Source of the DNA: CAVSNH01 sp963729275
Lineage (GTDB): Bacteria > Actinomycetota > Acidimicrobiia > Acidimicrobiales > RAAP-2
DNA length: 64,000 bases
NCBI GenBank assembly: GCA_963729275.1
Contig: CAVSNH010000004.1
Location: 248,001 to 312,000, forward strand
Direction of reading: 5' to 3'
Under the pieces are notes generated by a model that saw only the letters and a program-made list of their open reading frames with translations, did not search any database and had not been told where the DNA came from. A program made the position numbers and the translations under genes. Shown in pieces: positions 44,755 through 53,497 of this stretch. The first letter of the stretch is position 1. Every line of letters begins with the position of its first letter.

Positions 44755-45878
44755 CAACGGCTCCCCGTGCGCGCCTCGGGGTGAGTGTTGCCGTGATCGG
44801 CAGTCGCCGCCGGACGGAAGACCGGCAGGGTCAGCTCCTCGTCGAAGGCTTCGAAATCGGCCACGACCGGGAGGCCGATACGCACCTCCGAAGGGGCGAT
44901 GTCCGACAGGTTGGCCACCAGCCGGGTCCCTTCCTCGAGCTCGACCAGTGCCACCACCAAGGGGTAGTCGAAGGCTGGGACCTGCGGATAGTGATTGACG
45001 ACGTAGCTGTAGACGGTGGCGCGACCCGATGCCGTCACCGTGTCCCATTCGAACGAACGGCACTTGGCACACGACGGCCGGGGCGGGTGGCGCAGGGCCC
45101 CGCAGTTGGTGCACCGCTGGATCAGGAGCTTGCCCTGGCGGGCGCCGTCGAAGAAGAAGCGGTTGTCCTGGGTGAGCGCAGGTCGGGGCCGTCTCGGACG
45201 AGCCGGCTCGGTGGCCGGCGCAGACACCAGCGGAGTCGCGCCGTCGGCCGCCCCTTCGGTGCGTGTCGTCGGAGACGCCGTCCCCGGAGACGGGGCCACG
45301 ACCCCTGGCTTGAACTTGAGGATCCGGAAGAGCATGGTGGCGACCAGGTCGCCGTGCTGGTCGTGATAGTCGAGCTTGGTGGAAATGAAGTGACCGGGCC
45401 CGAGTGCGGTTTTCTTCTCCGACGACACCGCGGCGATGGTTGACGTCACCGAGAGATCGTCGCCCAGGACGATTGGGCGCTCATAGTGCTGGTCACAGTT
45501 GGTGGCCACCACCGAGGTGAACCCCGCTTCGTCGAGCAGCGACATGAGGTTGTCGGTGGGTGAGTCCGAACGCGCTGACCGGCCCTCGGCCCTGGCTGCC
45601 TCCACTTCGAGCGAGGTCCGCAAACCCCGCATGATCCAGGCTTGCAGCATGGTGGGCGGCGCGACGATGCCGGGGAGCCCGAACTGGCGGGCGGCCTTCT
45701 CGTCCACGTACACCGGGTTGAAGTCACCCATGGCCTCGACCCAATGCCGGATCATGGGCAGGTTGACCGGGTCCGGGGCACGGTTGGGCTCGCCGGCGGC
45801 CATCCCGACGAAGGCCTGCAGCTTCTCGTCGAGTGCCGTACGGGTGGCGGCTGGTCCGCCCGATGACTCAGGGCTCAT
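44754..45878 (-). CDS. chsH2: ChsH2-like fusion: MaoC hydratase plus DUF35 (OB/zinc ribbon)
   Basis: Two-domain protein of 374 residues. Residues 20-195 form a MaoC-like hotdog domain (RHWVEAMGDFNPVYVDEKAA, GIVAPPTMLQAWIMRGL), and 235-360 form a DUF35 domain with the zinc ribbon CTNCG...CAKC and an OB fold (ATVYSYVVNHYPQVPAFDYP). A Pro/Ala/Thr-rich linker separates them. In mycobacteria the MaoC half pairs with ChsH1 for hydration and the DUF35 half pairs with Ltp2 for the aldol cleavage. Coupled by a 4-nt overlap to the dehydrogenase before it and by TGATG to the one after it. Confidence 0.92.
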   Translation of the reverse strand: MSPESSGGPAATRTALDEKLQAFVGMAAGEPNRAPDPVNLPMIRHWVEAMGDFNPVYVDEKAARQFGLPGIVAPPTMLQAWIMRGLRTSLEVEAARAEGRSARSDSPTDNLMSLLDEAGFTSVVATNCDQHYERPIVLGDDLSVTSTIAAVSSEKKTALGPGHFISTKLDYHDQHGDLVATMLFRILKFKPGVVAPSPGTASPTTRTEGAADGATPLVSAPATEPARPRRPRPALTQDNRFFFDGARQGKLLIQRCTNCGALRHPPRPSCAKCRSFEWDTVTASGRATVYSYVVNHYPQVPAFDYPLVVALVELEEGTRLVANLSDIAPSEVRIGLPVVADFEAFDEELTLPVFRPAATADHGNTHPEARTGSR

Positions 45879-47035
45879 CGCGGTGCCCTCTTCATCCCGA
45901 GACCGGCCGTGGCCAAGATCTCGCGCTGCACCTCGTTCACGCCGCCACCAAAGGTGTTGATCTGCGCCGAACGACCGGCTCGCTCGAGCTCACCGGCCAG
46001 GATCGCCCCCGGCTCGCCAGGGCGCAGGTAACCGGCGGCACCGACGACGCCGAGGAGCCGTCGCAGGATGTCGAGGGTGGACTCGGTACCGAAGACCTTG
46101 ACCGCGGACGAGTCACCGGGGCCCAGGGTGTCGTCAGCCACGGCGCTGGTCATCCGCCAGTTGAGAAGCTTCTGGGCTTCGAGGAGGGCATAGCTGCGAG
46201 CCAAGTCCTCCTGTACCCATGGAACCTCGGCGACACCATGGCCGACGGCCCACGCCGCCGTCTCCACCCACATGCGGTCGGCCAGCGCTCCCACCGCGGC
46301 CAGGCCGACCCGCTCGTGATTGAGCTGGCCGGTGATCAGCCGCCAGCCCTCGTTGAGCTCACCCACCAGCGCAGTCCGGGGAACCCGCACGCCGTCGTAG
46401 TACGAGGCGGTGGTGGCCATTCCGGCCACGGTCACGATGGGCGTGCACGAGAAGCCGGCCGCCGACGTCGGCACCAGGAAGACGGAGATGCCCTTGTGTT
46501 TGGGGGCATCGGGGTCGGTCCTCGTCGCCAGCCAGATGTAGTCGGCTTGGTCAGCCCCGCTCGTGAACACCTTGTTGCCGTCGATCACCCACTCGTCGCC
46601 GTCGAGCACAGCCCGGGTACGAAGGGAAGCGAGGTCAGTGCCGGCCTCGGGCTCCGTGTAGCCGATGGCAAAGTTGATCTCACCGGCCAGGATCCCGGAA
46701 AGGAAGAACTTCTTCTGTTCGTCGGTGCCGTGGCGCATGATCATGGGCCCGACAGTGTTGAGAGTCACGAAGGGAAAGGGCGCCCGGGCCCGTTGCACCT
46801 CGGTGAAGAAGATGAACTGGTCCGAAACCGGACGACCCTGGCCGCCGTATTCGGTCGGCCATCCGATGCCCAACCATCCATCGGTTCCCATTTGACGGAC
46901 GACCGACCGGAAGGTGGCCCCGCCCTCGGACTCGCCATCGAGGGCGTGGCGGACCTCTGGAGTGACCAGCCGGTCGAAGTACGCCCGCAATTCGGTTCGG
47001 AGCGCCTGTTGCTGCGGGGTCTCCTCGAGGTACAT
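45875..47035 (-). CDS. fadE29: Acyl-CoA dehydrogenase, ChsE2/FadE29-like
   Basis: First gene of the igr-like operon, ATG 47035. A 386-residue acyl-CoA dehydrogenase with MGTDGWLGIGWPTEYGGQGR, FAIGYTEPEAGTDLASLRTR and the FadE29-like end INTFGGGVNEVQREILATAG. LNHERVGLAAVG carries a Glu that could be the catalytic base missing in the FadE28-like partner. In M. tuberculosis FadE28/FadE29 dehydrogenate the three-carbon side-chain CoA of the sterol; gene order here is fadE29-chsH2-fadE28-chsH1-ltp2, a small rearrangement of the mycobacterial order. Promoter shared with the divergent P450, including a KstR-like site. Confidence 0.88.
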   Translation of the reverse strand: MYLEETPQQQALRTELRAYFDRLVTPEVRHALDGESEGGATFRSVVRQMGTDGWLGIGWPTEYGGQGRPVSDQFIFFTEVQRARAPFPFVTLNTVGPMIMRHGTDEQKKFFLSGILAGEINFAIGYTEPEAGTDLASLRTRAVLDGDEWVIDGNKVFTSGADQADYIWLATRTDPDAPKHKGISVFLVPTSAAGFSCTPIVTVAGMATTASYYDGVRVPRTALVGELNEGWRLITGQLNHERVGLAAVGALADRMWVETAAWAVGHGVAEVPWVQEDLARSYALLEAQKLLNWRMTSAVADDTLGPGDSSAVKVFGTESTLDILRRLLGVVGAAGYLRPGEPGAILAGELERAGRSAQINTFGGGVNEVQREILATAGLGMKRAPR

Positions 47036-47343
47036 GGCCTGCCGTCTCTCCTCACCGGGTGATGCATCCGAGGTCGATCCCGCCCTCCGGGGCCCGGCGC
47101 ACGAGCCTGCCCCCGGCCGGCCCAACCGGGGTCGCTCGGCACTGAATGATCCACGTCGTCTGGCGACCCCTCCCGTCGGGGCCGCCGCACGCTCAGAAGC
47201 ACCTGGCTGGTACCCAGCATGGCACCGGCGACGTGCGGCTACCGTATGATAACTGATACACGTTCTAAAAATGCCAGCCAACGCCACTGGCGGGCGGTGT
47301 GGCGAGCGATCCACGGCAATGGCGGTCGCCTCAGGGAGTTCGA
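47036..47343. other. Divergent promoter region, igr-like operon / P450
   Basis: 308 bp between the fadE29-like start and the P450 start, with no gene. An A/T-richer stretch (47245-47275) contains the KstR-like site. The remainder near 47036-47200 is GC-rich leader of the minus-strand operon. Confidence 0.55.
47254..47267. promoter_or_regulatory. KstR-like operator in the igr-like/P450 divergent promoter
   Basis: Reading the minus strand, TAGAACGTGTATCA matches TNNAACNNGTTNNA with one mismatch (A for the last T of GTT). It shares the core AACGTGT with the perfect site at 37426. It is 77 bp before the P450 start and 219 bp before the fadE29 start. Confidence 0.6.
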
Positions 47344-48573
47344 ATGGAACTGAGCGACATCAACCTCTGCGACCCCGACAACTTCGTCGCCGGCGTACCC
47401 CACGAATGGTTCGCTCAGCTCCGCCGGGAAGCCCCTGTTTACTGGCATCCCGATCCCAACAGCCTTGGGGGAGGGTTCTGGACGGTCACCCGCTTCGATG
47501 ACTCGGTAAAGGTCAATCGTGACTTCGAGCACTTCTCGTCCTATCGGGCGGCAACCTTGTTCCACGACTTCGACGAAGAGGTCTTGGCCCAGCAGCGGAT
47601 GATGATGCTGAACATGGACCCGCCGATGCACACCCGCTACCGACGACTGGTCAGCAAGGGCTTCACCCCCCGCATGATGCGGGATCTCGAGGAGATGGTG
47701 GTGGCCGCGGCCGACGCCATCATCGACGGGGTGTGTGAAACCGGCTCGGCCGACTTCGTCGAGGAGATCTCGGCCGAACTGCCGTTGCAGGTCATCGCCG
47801 ATCTCATGGGCGTCCCCCAAGAGGACCGTCACCTCGTCTTCGACTGGTCCAACCGGATGATCGGCTCCGAGGATCCCGAGTACCAGGTCAGCACCGATGC
47901 CCCCGGCCAGGCAGCTCTCGAGCTCTATGCCTATGCCGACGAGTTGTGCCAAAAGAAGCGGCTCGACCCGCACGAGGACCTCTTCAGTGTTCTCACCCAA
48001 GCCGAGGTCGAGGGCGACCAGCTCTCCCAGCTCGAGCTCGACTTGTTCTTCCTGCTGCTCTCGGTGGCCGGCAACGAGACGACTCGGAATCTCATGTCCG
48101 GGGCCATGGTCGCCTTCTTCGACCACCCCGATCAGTGGGAGAAGCTCCTGGCCGACCGGTCACTTCTGCCCTCGGCCATCGAGGAGATGCTGCGGTTCGT
48201 CTCTCCGGTGATGCACTTCCGGCGCCAGGCAACTGCGGATGTGACCATCGGTGACCAGAAGGTGTCCGAGGGCGACAAGGTCATCTTCTGGCACGTGTCG
48301 GCCAACCGTGACGAGTCAGTCTTCGAAGACCCCAACACCTTCGATGTCGCCCGCAGCCCCAACAACCACATGGCCTTCGGCGGCGGCGGACCCCACTTCT
48401 GCCTGGGTGCCAACCTGGCCCGCATGGAGATCCGCGTCATGTACGACCGACTCCTCGAGCGGCTCCCCGACATCCGACTCGACGGCGAGGTCCAGCGGCT
48501 CCGCTCCAACTTCATCAACGGCGTCAAGCACATCCCGATCGCCTTCACCCCTTCGGCTCCGCTCGGCCGCTAG
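47344..48573 (+). CDS. Cytochrome P450, CYP125/CYP142-like
   Basis: Heme monooxygenase of 409 residues, start ATG 47344. I-helix AGNETTRN (242-249), K-helix ExxR in EEMLRF (281-284) and heme loop FGGGGPHFCLGANLAR with the thiolate Cys 353 are all present. Segments GGGFWTVTRFDD, FVEEISAELPLQVIADLMGV, PQEDRHLVFDWSNRMIG and EDPEYQ are close to mycobacterial CYP125, which oxidises the terminal methyl of the cholesterol side chain; CYP142/CYP124 belong to the same group. Divergent from the igr-like operon, as a sterol P450 should be. Redox partners are not in the window. Confidence 0.9.
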   Translation: MELSDINLCDPDNFVAGVPHEWFAQLRREAPVYWHPDPNSLGGGFWTVTRFDDSVKVNRDFEHFSSYRAATLFHDFDEEVLAQQRMMMLNMDPPMHTRYRRLVSKGFTPRMMRDLEEMVVAAADAIIDGVCETGSADFVEEISAELPLQVIADLMGVPQEDRHLVFDWSNRMIGSEDPEYQVSTDAPGQAALELYAYADELCQKKRLDPHEDLFSVLTQAEVEGDQLSQLELDLFFLLLSVAGNETTRNLMSGAMVAFFDHPDQWEKLLADRSLLPSAIEEMLRFVSPVMHFRRQATADVTIGDQKVSEGDKVIFWHVSANRDESVFEDPNTFDVARSPNNHMAFGGGGPHFCLGANLARMEIRVMYDRLLERLPDIRLDGEVQRLRSNFINGVKHIPIAFTPSAPLGR

Positions 48574-48625
48574 CCCGCGCCGACCTGGACTCGAACGTCG
48601 TCGAAGCGGTAGGAGGGATCCCATC

Positions 48626-49519
48626 ATGCGCTTTCATCTGGCGCTTCAGTTCCTCCCCCTCGACGAGGCCGTCGCCCTAGGGACGGCCGCAGACCGCTTT
48701 GGCTACCAGGGCATATACCTGTCCGATCACCTGTTCAACCCGAAGGAGCTGGCGTCGCGGTACACCTACTCCGAGGCGCCTGACGGCTCGCCGTTCTGGC
48801 CCAAGGAGACGGAGTGGCCCGACACCATGTGCCTCATCTCGGCACTGGCCGCCGTGACCACGTCGGTCACCTTCACGACCGGTGTCTACGTCGCCCCGGT
48901 GCGAGACCTCATCACGGTGGCGAAGACGGTCGGCACCGCCGCCGCCCTGTCGCACGACCGGATCCACCTCGGGGTCGGCGTCGGATGGTGCGAGGAGGAG
49001 TACGTCCAGACCGGTCAGGACTTCCACACTCGCGGCAAGCGCCTCGACGACATGATCCCGGCATTGCGGGCCCTGTGGAAGGGCGGATGGGTCGAGTACC
49101 ACGGCACGCACTACGACGTACCGCTCTGCCAGATGAACCCGGGGCCGAGCCGGCCGGTACCCATACTGGGCGGCGGCGACTCGGCCCCCGCCCTCCGGCG
49201 AGCGACCACCTTGTGCGATGGGTGGGTCAACACCGGAGCGGTGCCCGCGGATGTGGCCTTCACCCAGGTGAAGACGGTGCTCGACGCGCTGGATCAGGCC
49301 GGCCGGCGCGGCGACGACTTCGCGTTGTACATCGCGCTGAGCGAGAACCCCGACCTCGATCTCTACCGGCGGCTCGAGGATGCCGGGGTCACCGACATGC
49401 TCTGCGCCCCATGGTTCGCGGCACAGCCTGCTCCGGGCGCCCCGGAGTCGTCGGTGCGCGAGCAGCGCATCGAGGCCTGCGGCGAGTTCGTCGAGCATTT
49501 CATCGCAAAGATGGCGTGA
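48626..49519 (+). CDS. LLM-class (probably F420-dependent) oxidoreductase, TIGR03619-like
   Basis: TIM-barrel luciferase-like oxidoreductase of 297 residues, ATG 48626, 52 bp after the P450 and in the same direction. RFHLALQFLPLDEAVALGTA, YQGIYLSDHLFNP, VTFTTGVYVAPVRDLITVAK and the GVGVGWCEEEYVQTGQDFHT motif are typical of the F420-dependent group. Co-transcription with the P450 suggests a step in steroid catabolism, but no reaction is known. Its stop lies in an 8-bp tandem repeat. Confidence 0.82.
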   Translation: MRFHLALQFLPLDEAVALGTAADRFGYQGIYLSDHLFNPKELASRYTYSEAPDGSPFWPKETEWPDTMCLISALAAVTTSVTFTTGVYVAPVRDLITVAKTVGTAAALSHDRIHLGVGVGWCEEEYVQTGQDFHTRGKRLDDMIPALRALWKGGWVEYHGTHYDVPLCQMNPGPSRPVPILGGGDSAPALRRATTLCDGWVNTGAVPADVAFTQVKTVLDALDQAGRRGDDFALYIALSENPDLDLYRRLEDAGVTDMLCAPWFAAQPAPGAPESSVREQRIEACGEFVEHFIAKMA

Positions 49520-49541
49520 TGGCGTGATGGCGTGATGGCGC
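49510..49541 (+). repeat. Four tandem 8-bp units GATGGCGT at the LLM stop
   Basis: GATGGCGT occurs at 49510, 49518 and 49526, with a fourth copy GATGGCGC at 49534. The first copy contains the last codons and the TGA stop. As the unit is not a multiple of three, slippage would change the C-terminus. Confidence 0.6.
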
Positions 49542-49593
49542 TGGGGGCCAAAGTTGCTGGCGGGGGCATCGGGGATATCCAACGGAGGATCTC

Positions 49594-50628
49594 ATGAAGG
49601 ACATGAAGCTCGGACTGCAACTCGGCTATTGGGGCTCCGGGCCCCCACCTGGCGCCGGTGAGCAGGTGGCCGCGGCCGAGCGCCTGGGGTTCGACTCGGT
49701 GTGGACGGCCGAGGCCTACGGCTCCGATGCGCTGACTCCGCTGGCCTGGTGGGGATCACATACCAGGCGCGTTCGGCTGGGCACGGCCATCTGCCAGCTC
49801 TCGGCTCGGACGCCGACGGCCATGGGTATGGCCGCCATCACGATGGATCACCTGACCGAGGGCCGCTTCGTGCTGGGCCTCGGTGTGTCCGGGCCGCAGG
49901 TGGTCGAAGGCTGGTACGGCCAGTCGTTCGAGAAGCCCCTCGCCCGCACTCGGGAGTACATCGACATCTTCCGGAAGGTGGTTGCCCGCCGTGAGCCGGT
50001 GACGAGCCCCGGGCCTCACTACCCCCTCCCCTATCCGGGCGGAACCGGGCTCGGGAAGCCACTCAAGGCCATCGTGCATCCCCTGCGTCCGGAGATCCCG
50101 ATCATCCTCGGGGCCGAAGGACCGAAGAACGTGGCGCTGGCGGCCGAGGTGGCCGACGGTTGGTTCCCCATCTTCTTCTCCCCCAACGCGGTCAAGGCGT
50201 TCGAACCGGCGCTGGCTGAGGGTTTCGCCAAGCCGGGAGCACGGCACACCGCCGACGACTTCGAGGTCATCGCCTTCGCTCCCACCATCATCGCCGACGA
50301 CATCGAGCGGGCCGCCGACGCCTACCGGCCGATGATCGCCCTGTACATCGGGGGCATGGGGGCCAAGTCGATGAACTTCCACTTCGACGTGTTTGCCCGC
50401 ATGGGCTACGAGGCCGAGGCCACCAAGATCCAGGAGCTCTACCTGGCCGGCCACAAGGACGAAGCCGCCGCCGCAGTCCCCACCCGCCTCATCGAGGACA
50501 CCGCTCTCATCGGCCCCAAGGAGAAGATCCGAGACGAATTGGAAGCCTGGCGGGAGTCGATCGCCACCACACTGCTCGTTGCCGGGGGCCCTGCTGAGCT
50601 GGAGACGATGGCCGAACTGGTTCTCTGA
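49594..50628 (+). CDS. LLM-class F420-dependent oxidoreductase, Rv3520c-like
   Basis: LLM oxidoreductase of 344 residues, ATG 49594 after a GGAGG ribosome site. The run of motifs GFDSVWTAEAYGSDALTPLA, WWGSHTRRVRLGTAICQLSA, RTPTAMGMAAITMDHLTEGR and FVLGLGVSGPQVVEGWYGQS is closely like mycobacterial Rv3520c, a coenzyme F420-dependent-type member of the KstR regulon with unknown substrate. It is third in the P450-LLM-LLM string. A 9-bp hairpin overlaps its stop. Confidence 0.86.
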   Translation: MKDMKLGLQLGYWGSGPPPGAGEQVAAAERLGFDSVWTAEAYGSDALTPLAWWGSHTRRVRLGTAICQLSARTPTAMGMAAITMDHLTEGRFVLGLGVSGPQVVEGWYGQSFEKPLARTREYIDIFRKVVARREPVTSPGPHYPLPYPGGTGLGKPLKAIVHPLRPEIPIILGAEGPKNVALAAEVADGWFPIFFSPNAVKAFEPALAEGFAKPGARHTADDFEVIAFAPTIIADDIERAADAYRPMIALYIGGMGAKSMNFHFDVFARMGYEAEATKIQELYLAGHKDEAAAAVPTRLIEDTALIGPKEKIRDELEAWRESIATTLLVAGGPAELETMAELVL

Positions 50629-50646
50629 GGTCTTCGGCTCAGAGAA
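50621..50646 (+). terminator. Hairpin overlapping the second LLM stop
   Basis: TTCTCTGAG (50621-50629) and CTCAGAGAA (50638-50646) are perfect arms with an 8-nt loop containing TTCG. It overlaps the TGA and would end the P450-LLM transcript. It lacks a long T-run. Confidence 0.6.
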
Positions 50647-50655
50647 TCTCGCACA

Positions 50656-51358
50656 TCAGGTCCGCGATCTACGACTTGATAGCGCGTGATCGCCACTGTG
50701 CCGGCGCCGGCTGAGCGAGCGGTAGAGCTCGAGCGTGCTTGGGTGCACAGAGTCCAGCGGTTCGATGCCATCGGCGACGAGTCGAACGAGCTCTTCCATC
50801 GCTGCCTCTACTCCGGCCGGATTTCCCGCCCCGTCCGCTGCCCTCATGAGCATGCGGTAGAGACGCTCGTCGTAAGGGCTCACCAGGAGACCCTTGCGGG
50901 CCGCCCACTCGGCATCCACCAGGATCACCGGACCGCAGACTGGCACCAGCCAGACGACCGCTCACATCGACCACCGTCGCCTCGATCGCCGGCGCGATCC
51001 CCTCGAGGACGGGCCAGTCCGAGGCACGAAGCCCCTCGAACGGCCGGCCGCGTACCAGTTCCAGAGCGGCGCGCCAGGACTTCGGACTGTCTCCCTCGCA
51101 CAGCGCGACGAAGCGGTCCCAGTCGGTGCCGACGGTCGGTGCCAGGCAGAGCCGACCGTGCGACCGGGGAAGATGATCCTGTCCATCCCGGCTCTGCCCG
51201 AGAGCCCGCCGGGCAACCGATGCTGTCGAGTGGAGGCTGGACGGCGCCATGAGTCGGTCTGGCCACAATGCGGTCGCCCATGCTTCATTGGTGACGCCCT
51301 TCGGATGCATCGCCAGATAGACGACAAGCTCCTGGGCCCACGCCCGAGTAAAGCTCAT
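50656..51358 (-). CDS. BTAD-domain (SARP-like) regulator, N-terminally short, one frame break
   Basis: DNA-binding regulator of the winged-helix plus bacterial-transcriptional-activator-domain type. The wHTH reads WAQELVVYLAMHPKGVTNEA, WATALWPDRLMAPSSLHSTA and SVARRALGQS; the BTAD follows with ALELVRGRPFEGLRASDWPV and, after a frame change near 50940, EWAARKGLLVSPYDERLYRM and EELVRLVADGIEPLDSVHPS. The stop is 50656. The start is uncertain: ATG 51358 is used, but the frame is open to 51571 with non-family sequence, and the first strand of the wHTH seems missing. Such short proteins are often C-terminal parts of LysM/AAA-type regulators, so it may be a remnant. Target unknown. Confidence 0.6.
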
Positions 51359-51817
51359 CCGAGCACCTTGCACGAACCCTTGACAATCACCTTGCACAGC
51401 GCGGCTGCAACTCCGTACTGCGACGGCGGGAAGGGTCTCCCTCCACGAATTTCCCCGCTGTAGCAAGGACAATTTCTCTACCTCCGACATCGACGGTCCC
51501 GCCACCGGTTCCGTCGAGGGAGGTCGGAGACCAGCTCGAGGGCACGTGACCGCGCCCTGTCTGGCCCTCACGCCGTCGGCCGTTTGTCGATCCCGTCAAG
51601 CTGCCAATGTGGTCAAACATATTGACCACATTTAGCGGTGACATCACTACAAGGAGCGATGAGAACTGGCCGGTCTCACTCGGCAGAATTCGCGGGCCTA
51701 ACCGCCCAGGTCTTTGAGCGCGACGATCCGTGCTCTCCGGCTCCATTGCGTGACCGTCGCGGCTCGACCTGAGCCGGCCGGGGCCCAAGGGTCGGTCGGG
51801 CTGACACACTGATCGGC
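51359..51817. other. Divergent region between BTAD gene and ettA
   Basis: About 460 bp. The part nearest the BTAD gene keeps its frame open but is not convincing protein. The main feature is the perfect 11-bp inverted repeat at 51606-51632. Promoters for ettA must lie in 51640-51810. Confidence 0.4.
51606..51632. promoter_or_regulatory. Perfect 11-bp inverted repeat (operator-like)
   Basis: AATGTGGTCAA (51606-51616) and TTGACCACATT (51622-51632) flank a 5-bp spacer ACATA. The arms are A/T-rich for this genome, with half-site TGTGGTCAA. The geometry fits a dimeric regulator; it is about 190 bp before ettA and about 250 bp before the BTAD start. Confidence 0.68.
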
Positions 51818-53497
51818 ATGCCAGCGCAGTTCATCTACACGATGCGTGACCTGAGGCGCTTCTACCCGCCCGACCGGGAGGTCCTCAAAGGGATCAACCT
51901 GTCCTTCTATCCCGGCGCCAAGATCGGCGTCATCGGAGGCAATGGCTCCGGCAAGTCGTCGCTCCTCCGCATCATGGCGGGCGAGGACGACGGATACACC
52001 GGCGAGGCGAGGATCACGCCGGGTTTCTCGGTCGGCTTCCTGCCCCAGGAGCCCCAGCTCGACCCGACGAAGGACGTCCTCGGCAACGTCTCGGCCGGAG
52101 TGGCCGGCATCAAGGGCCTGGTCGACCGGTTCAACGAGGTCTGCGAGGCGATGGGGCGACCGGATGCCGATTTCGACGCGCTGTTGGCGGAGCAGGCCGA
52201 CCTACAGGACAAGATCGACGCCGCCGGGGCCTGGGATCTCGACCGGACCTTCGAGATCGCCATGGACGCCCTGCGTCTGCCTCCGCCGGACAGCGACGTC
52301 ACGACGCTGTCCGGCGGGGAACGCCGGCGGGTGGCGTTGTGCCGATTGCTCCTGTCGAAGCCCGACCTGCTCCTTCTCGACGAGCCAACCAACCATCTGG
52401 ATGCCGAGTCCGTGGCCTGGCTCGAGCGGACCCTCCAGGACTATCCCGGAACGGTGGTGGCGGTCACGCACGACCGGTACTTCCTCGACAACGTGGCCGG
52501 ATGGATCCTCGAGCTCGACCGAGGAGCAGGCATTCCGTGGCAGGGCAACTACTCCTCTTGGCTGGAGCAGAAGCAGAACCGCCTGGCCCAGGAGCAGAAG
52601 GTGGATCGGTCCCGCCAGCTCGCCCTCCAGCGGGAGCTCGAATGGATCCGCATGTCTCCCCGGGCCCGGCAGTCCAAGGGCAAGGCGAGGATCAACGCCT
52701 ACAACGATCTGGTGGCCGAAGCCGAGTCCTCCGAGCGACGAGGTGACAGGGTCGAGATCTCGATCCCCCCGGGGCCCCGGCTGGGCGACCGGGTCATCGA
52801 GGCGCGAGACGTGGTCAAGGGCTATGGCGACCGGCTGCTCGTGGACGGGCTCTCTTTCCTCCTCCCGCCCGGCGGCATCGTCGGCGTGATCGGCCCGAAC
52901 GGCGCGGGTAAGACCACTCTTTTCCGCATGATCGTCGGGCAGGAGACACCAGACGGCGGCGACCTCGAGATCGGGCAAACCGTGGAGCTGGCCTATGTGG
53001 ATCAATCCAGGGACGACCTCAACGCCGACGCCACCGTCTTCGACGAGATCACCGGGGGCCAGGACCGCATCATGGTGGGCAACCGCGAGCTCAACGCCCG
53101 GGCCTACGTCGCCAGTTTCGGGTTCGCCGGCAGCGACCAGCAGAAGAAGGTCGGACAGCTCTCGGGCGGCGAGCGCAACCGGCTGCAGCTGGCCAAGGTG
53201 TTGAAGAGTGGAGGGAACGTCCTACTCCTCGACGAGCCCACCAACGACCTGGACGTCGACACCCTGAGGGCCCTCGAAGACGCCCTGGTGACCTACCCGG
53301 GGTGTGCGGTGGTCATCAGCCACGACCGGTGGTTCCTCGATCGCATCGCCACCCATGTGCTCGCCTTCGAGGGAGACTCCGAGGTCCGCTGGTGGGAAGG
53401 AAACTTCACCGATTACGAGGCCGACCGGAAGAAGCGGATGGGCGTCGAGGCCGACCAGCCCCACCGCATCCGCTACAAGCCCCTGGTACGAGGATGA
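51818..53497 (+). CDS. ettA: ABC-F translation factor EttA
   Basis: Energy-dependent translational throttle A, which binds the ribosomal E site and gates elongation by ATP level in E. coli. Two ABC domains are complete: Walker A GGNGSGKSS and signature LSGGERRRVALCRLLLSKPD with LLLLDEPTNHLD, then GPNGAGKTT and LSGGERNRLQLAKVLKSGGN with LLLDEPTNDLD. The arm and linker typical of EttA are present (EWIRMSPRARQSKGKARINA). 559 residues is normal. No membrane segments. The threonine aldolase start overlaps its stop by 4 nt. Confidence 0.95.
   Translation: MPAQFIYTMRDLRRFYPPDREVLKGINLSFYPGAKIGVIGGNGSGKSSLLRIMAGEDDGYTGEARITPGFSVGFLPQEPQLDPTKDVLGNVSAGVAGIKGLVDRFNEVCEAMGRPDADFDALLAEQADLQDKIDAAGAWDLDRTFEIAMDALRLPPPDSDVTTLSGGERRRVALCRLLLSKPDLLLLDEPTNHLDAESVAWLERTLQDYPGTVVAVTHDRYFLDNVAGWILELDRGAGIPWQGNYSSWLEQKQNRLAQEQKVDRSRQLALQRELEWIRMSPRARQSKGKARINAYNDLVAEAESSERRGDRVEISIPPGPRLGDRVIEARDVVKGYGDRLLVDGLSFLLPPGGIVGVIGPNGAGKTTLFRMIVGQETPDGGDLEIGQTVELAYVDQSRDDLNADATVFDEITGGQDRIMVGNRELNARAYVASFGFAGSDQQKKVGQLSGGERNRLQLAKVLKSGGNVLLLDEPTNDLDVDTLRALEDALVTYPGCAVVISHDRWFLDRIATHVLAFEGDSEVRWWEGNFTDYEADRKKRMGVEADQPHRIRYKPLVRG

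Noticed and set aside
50656..51571. SARP regulator as the sign of an antibiotic gene cluster
   Set aside because: No polyketide, peptide-synthetase or other biosynthetic genes lie nearby, and the protein is short and frame-broken.
51359..51571. N-terminal extension of the BTAD protein to 51571
   Set aside because: The sequence is Arg/Pro/Ser-rich and not family-like; it remains possible that a frame break hides the true start.
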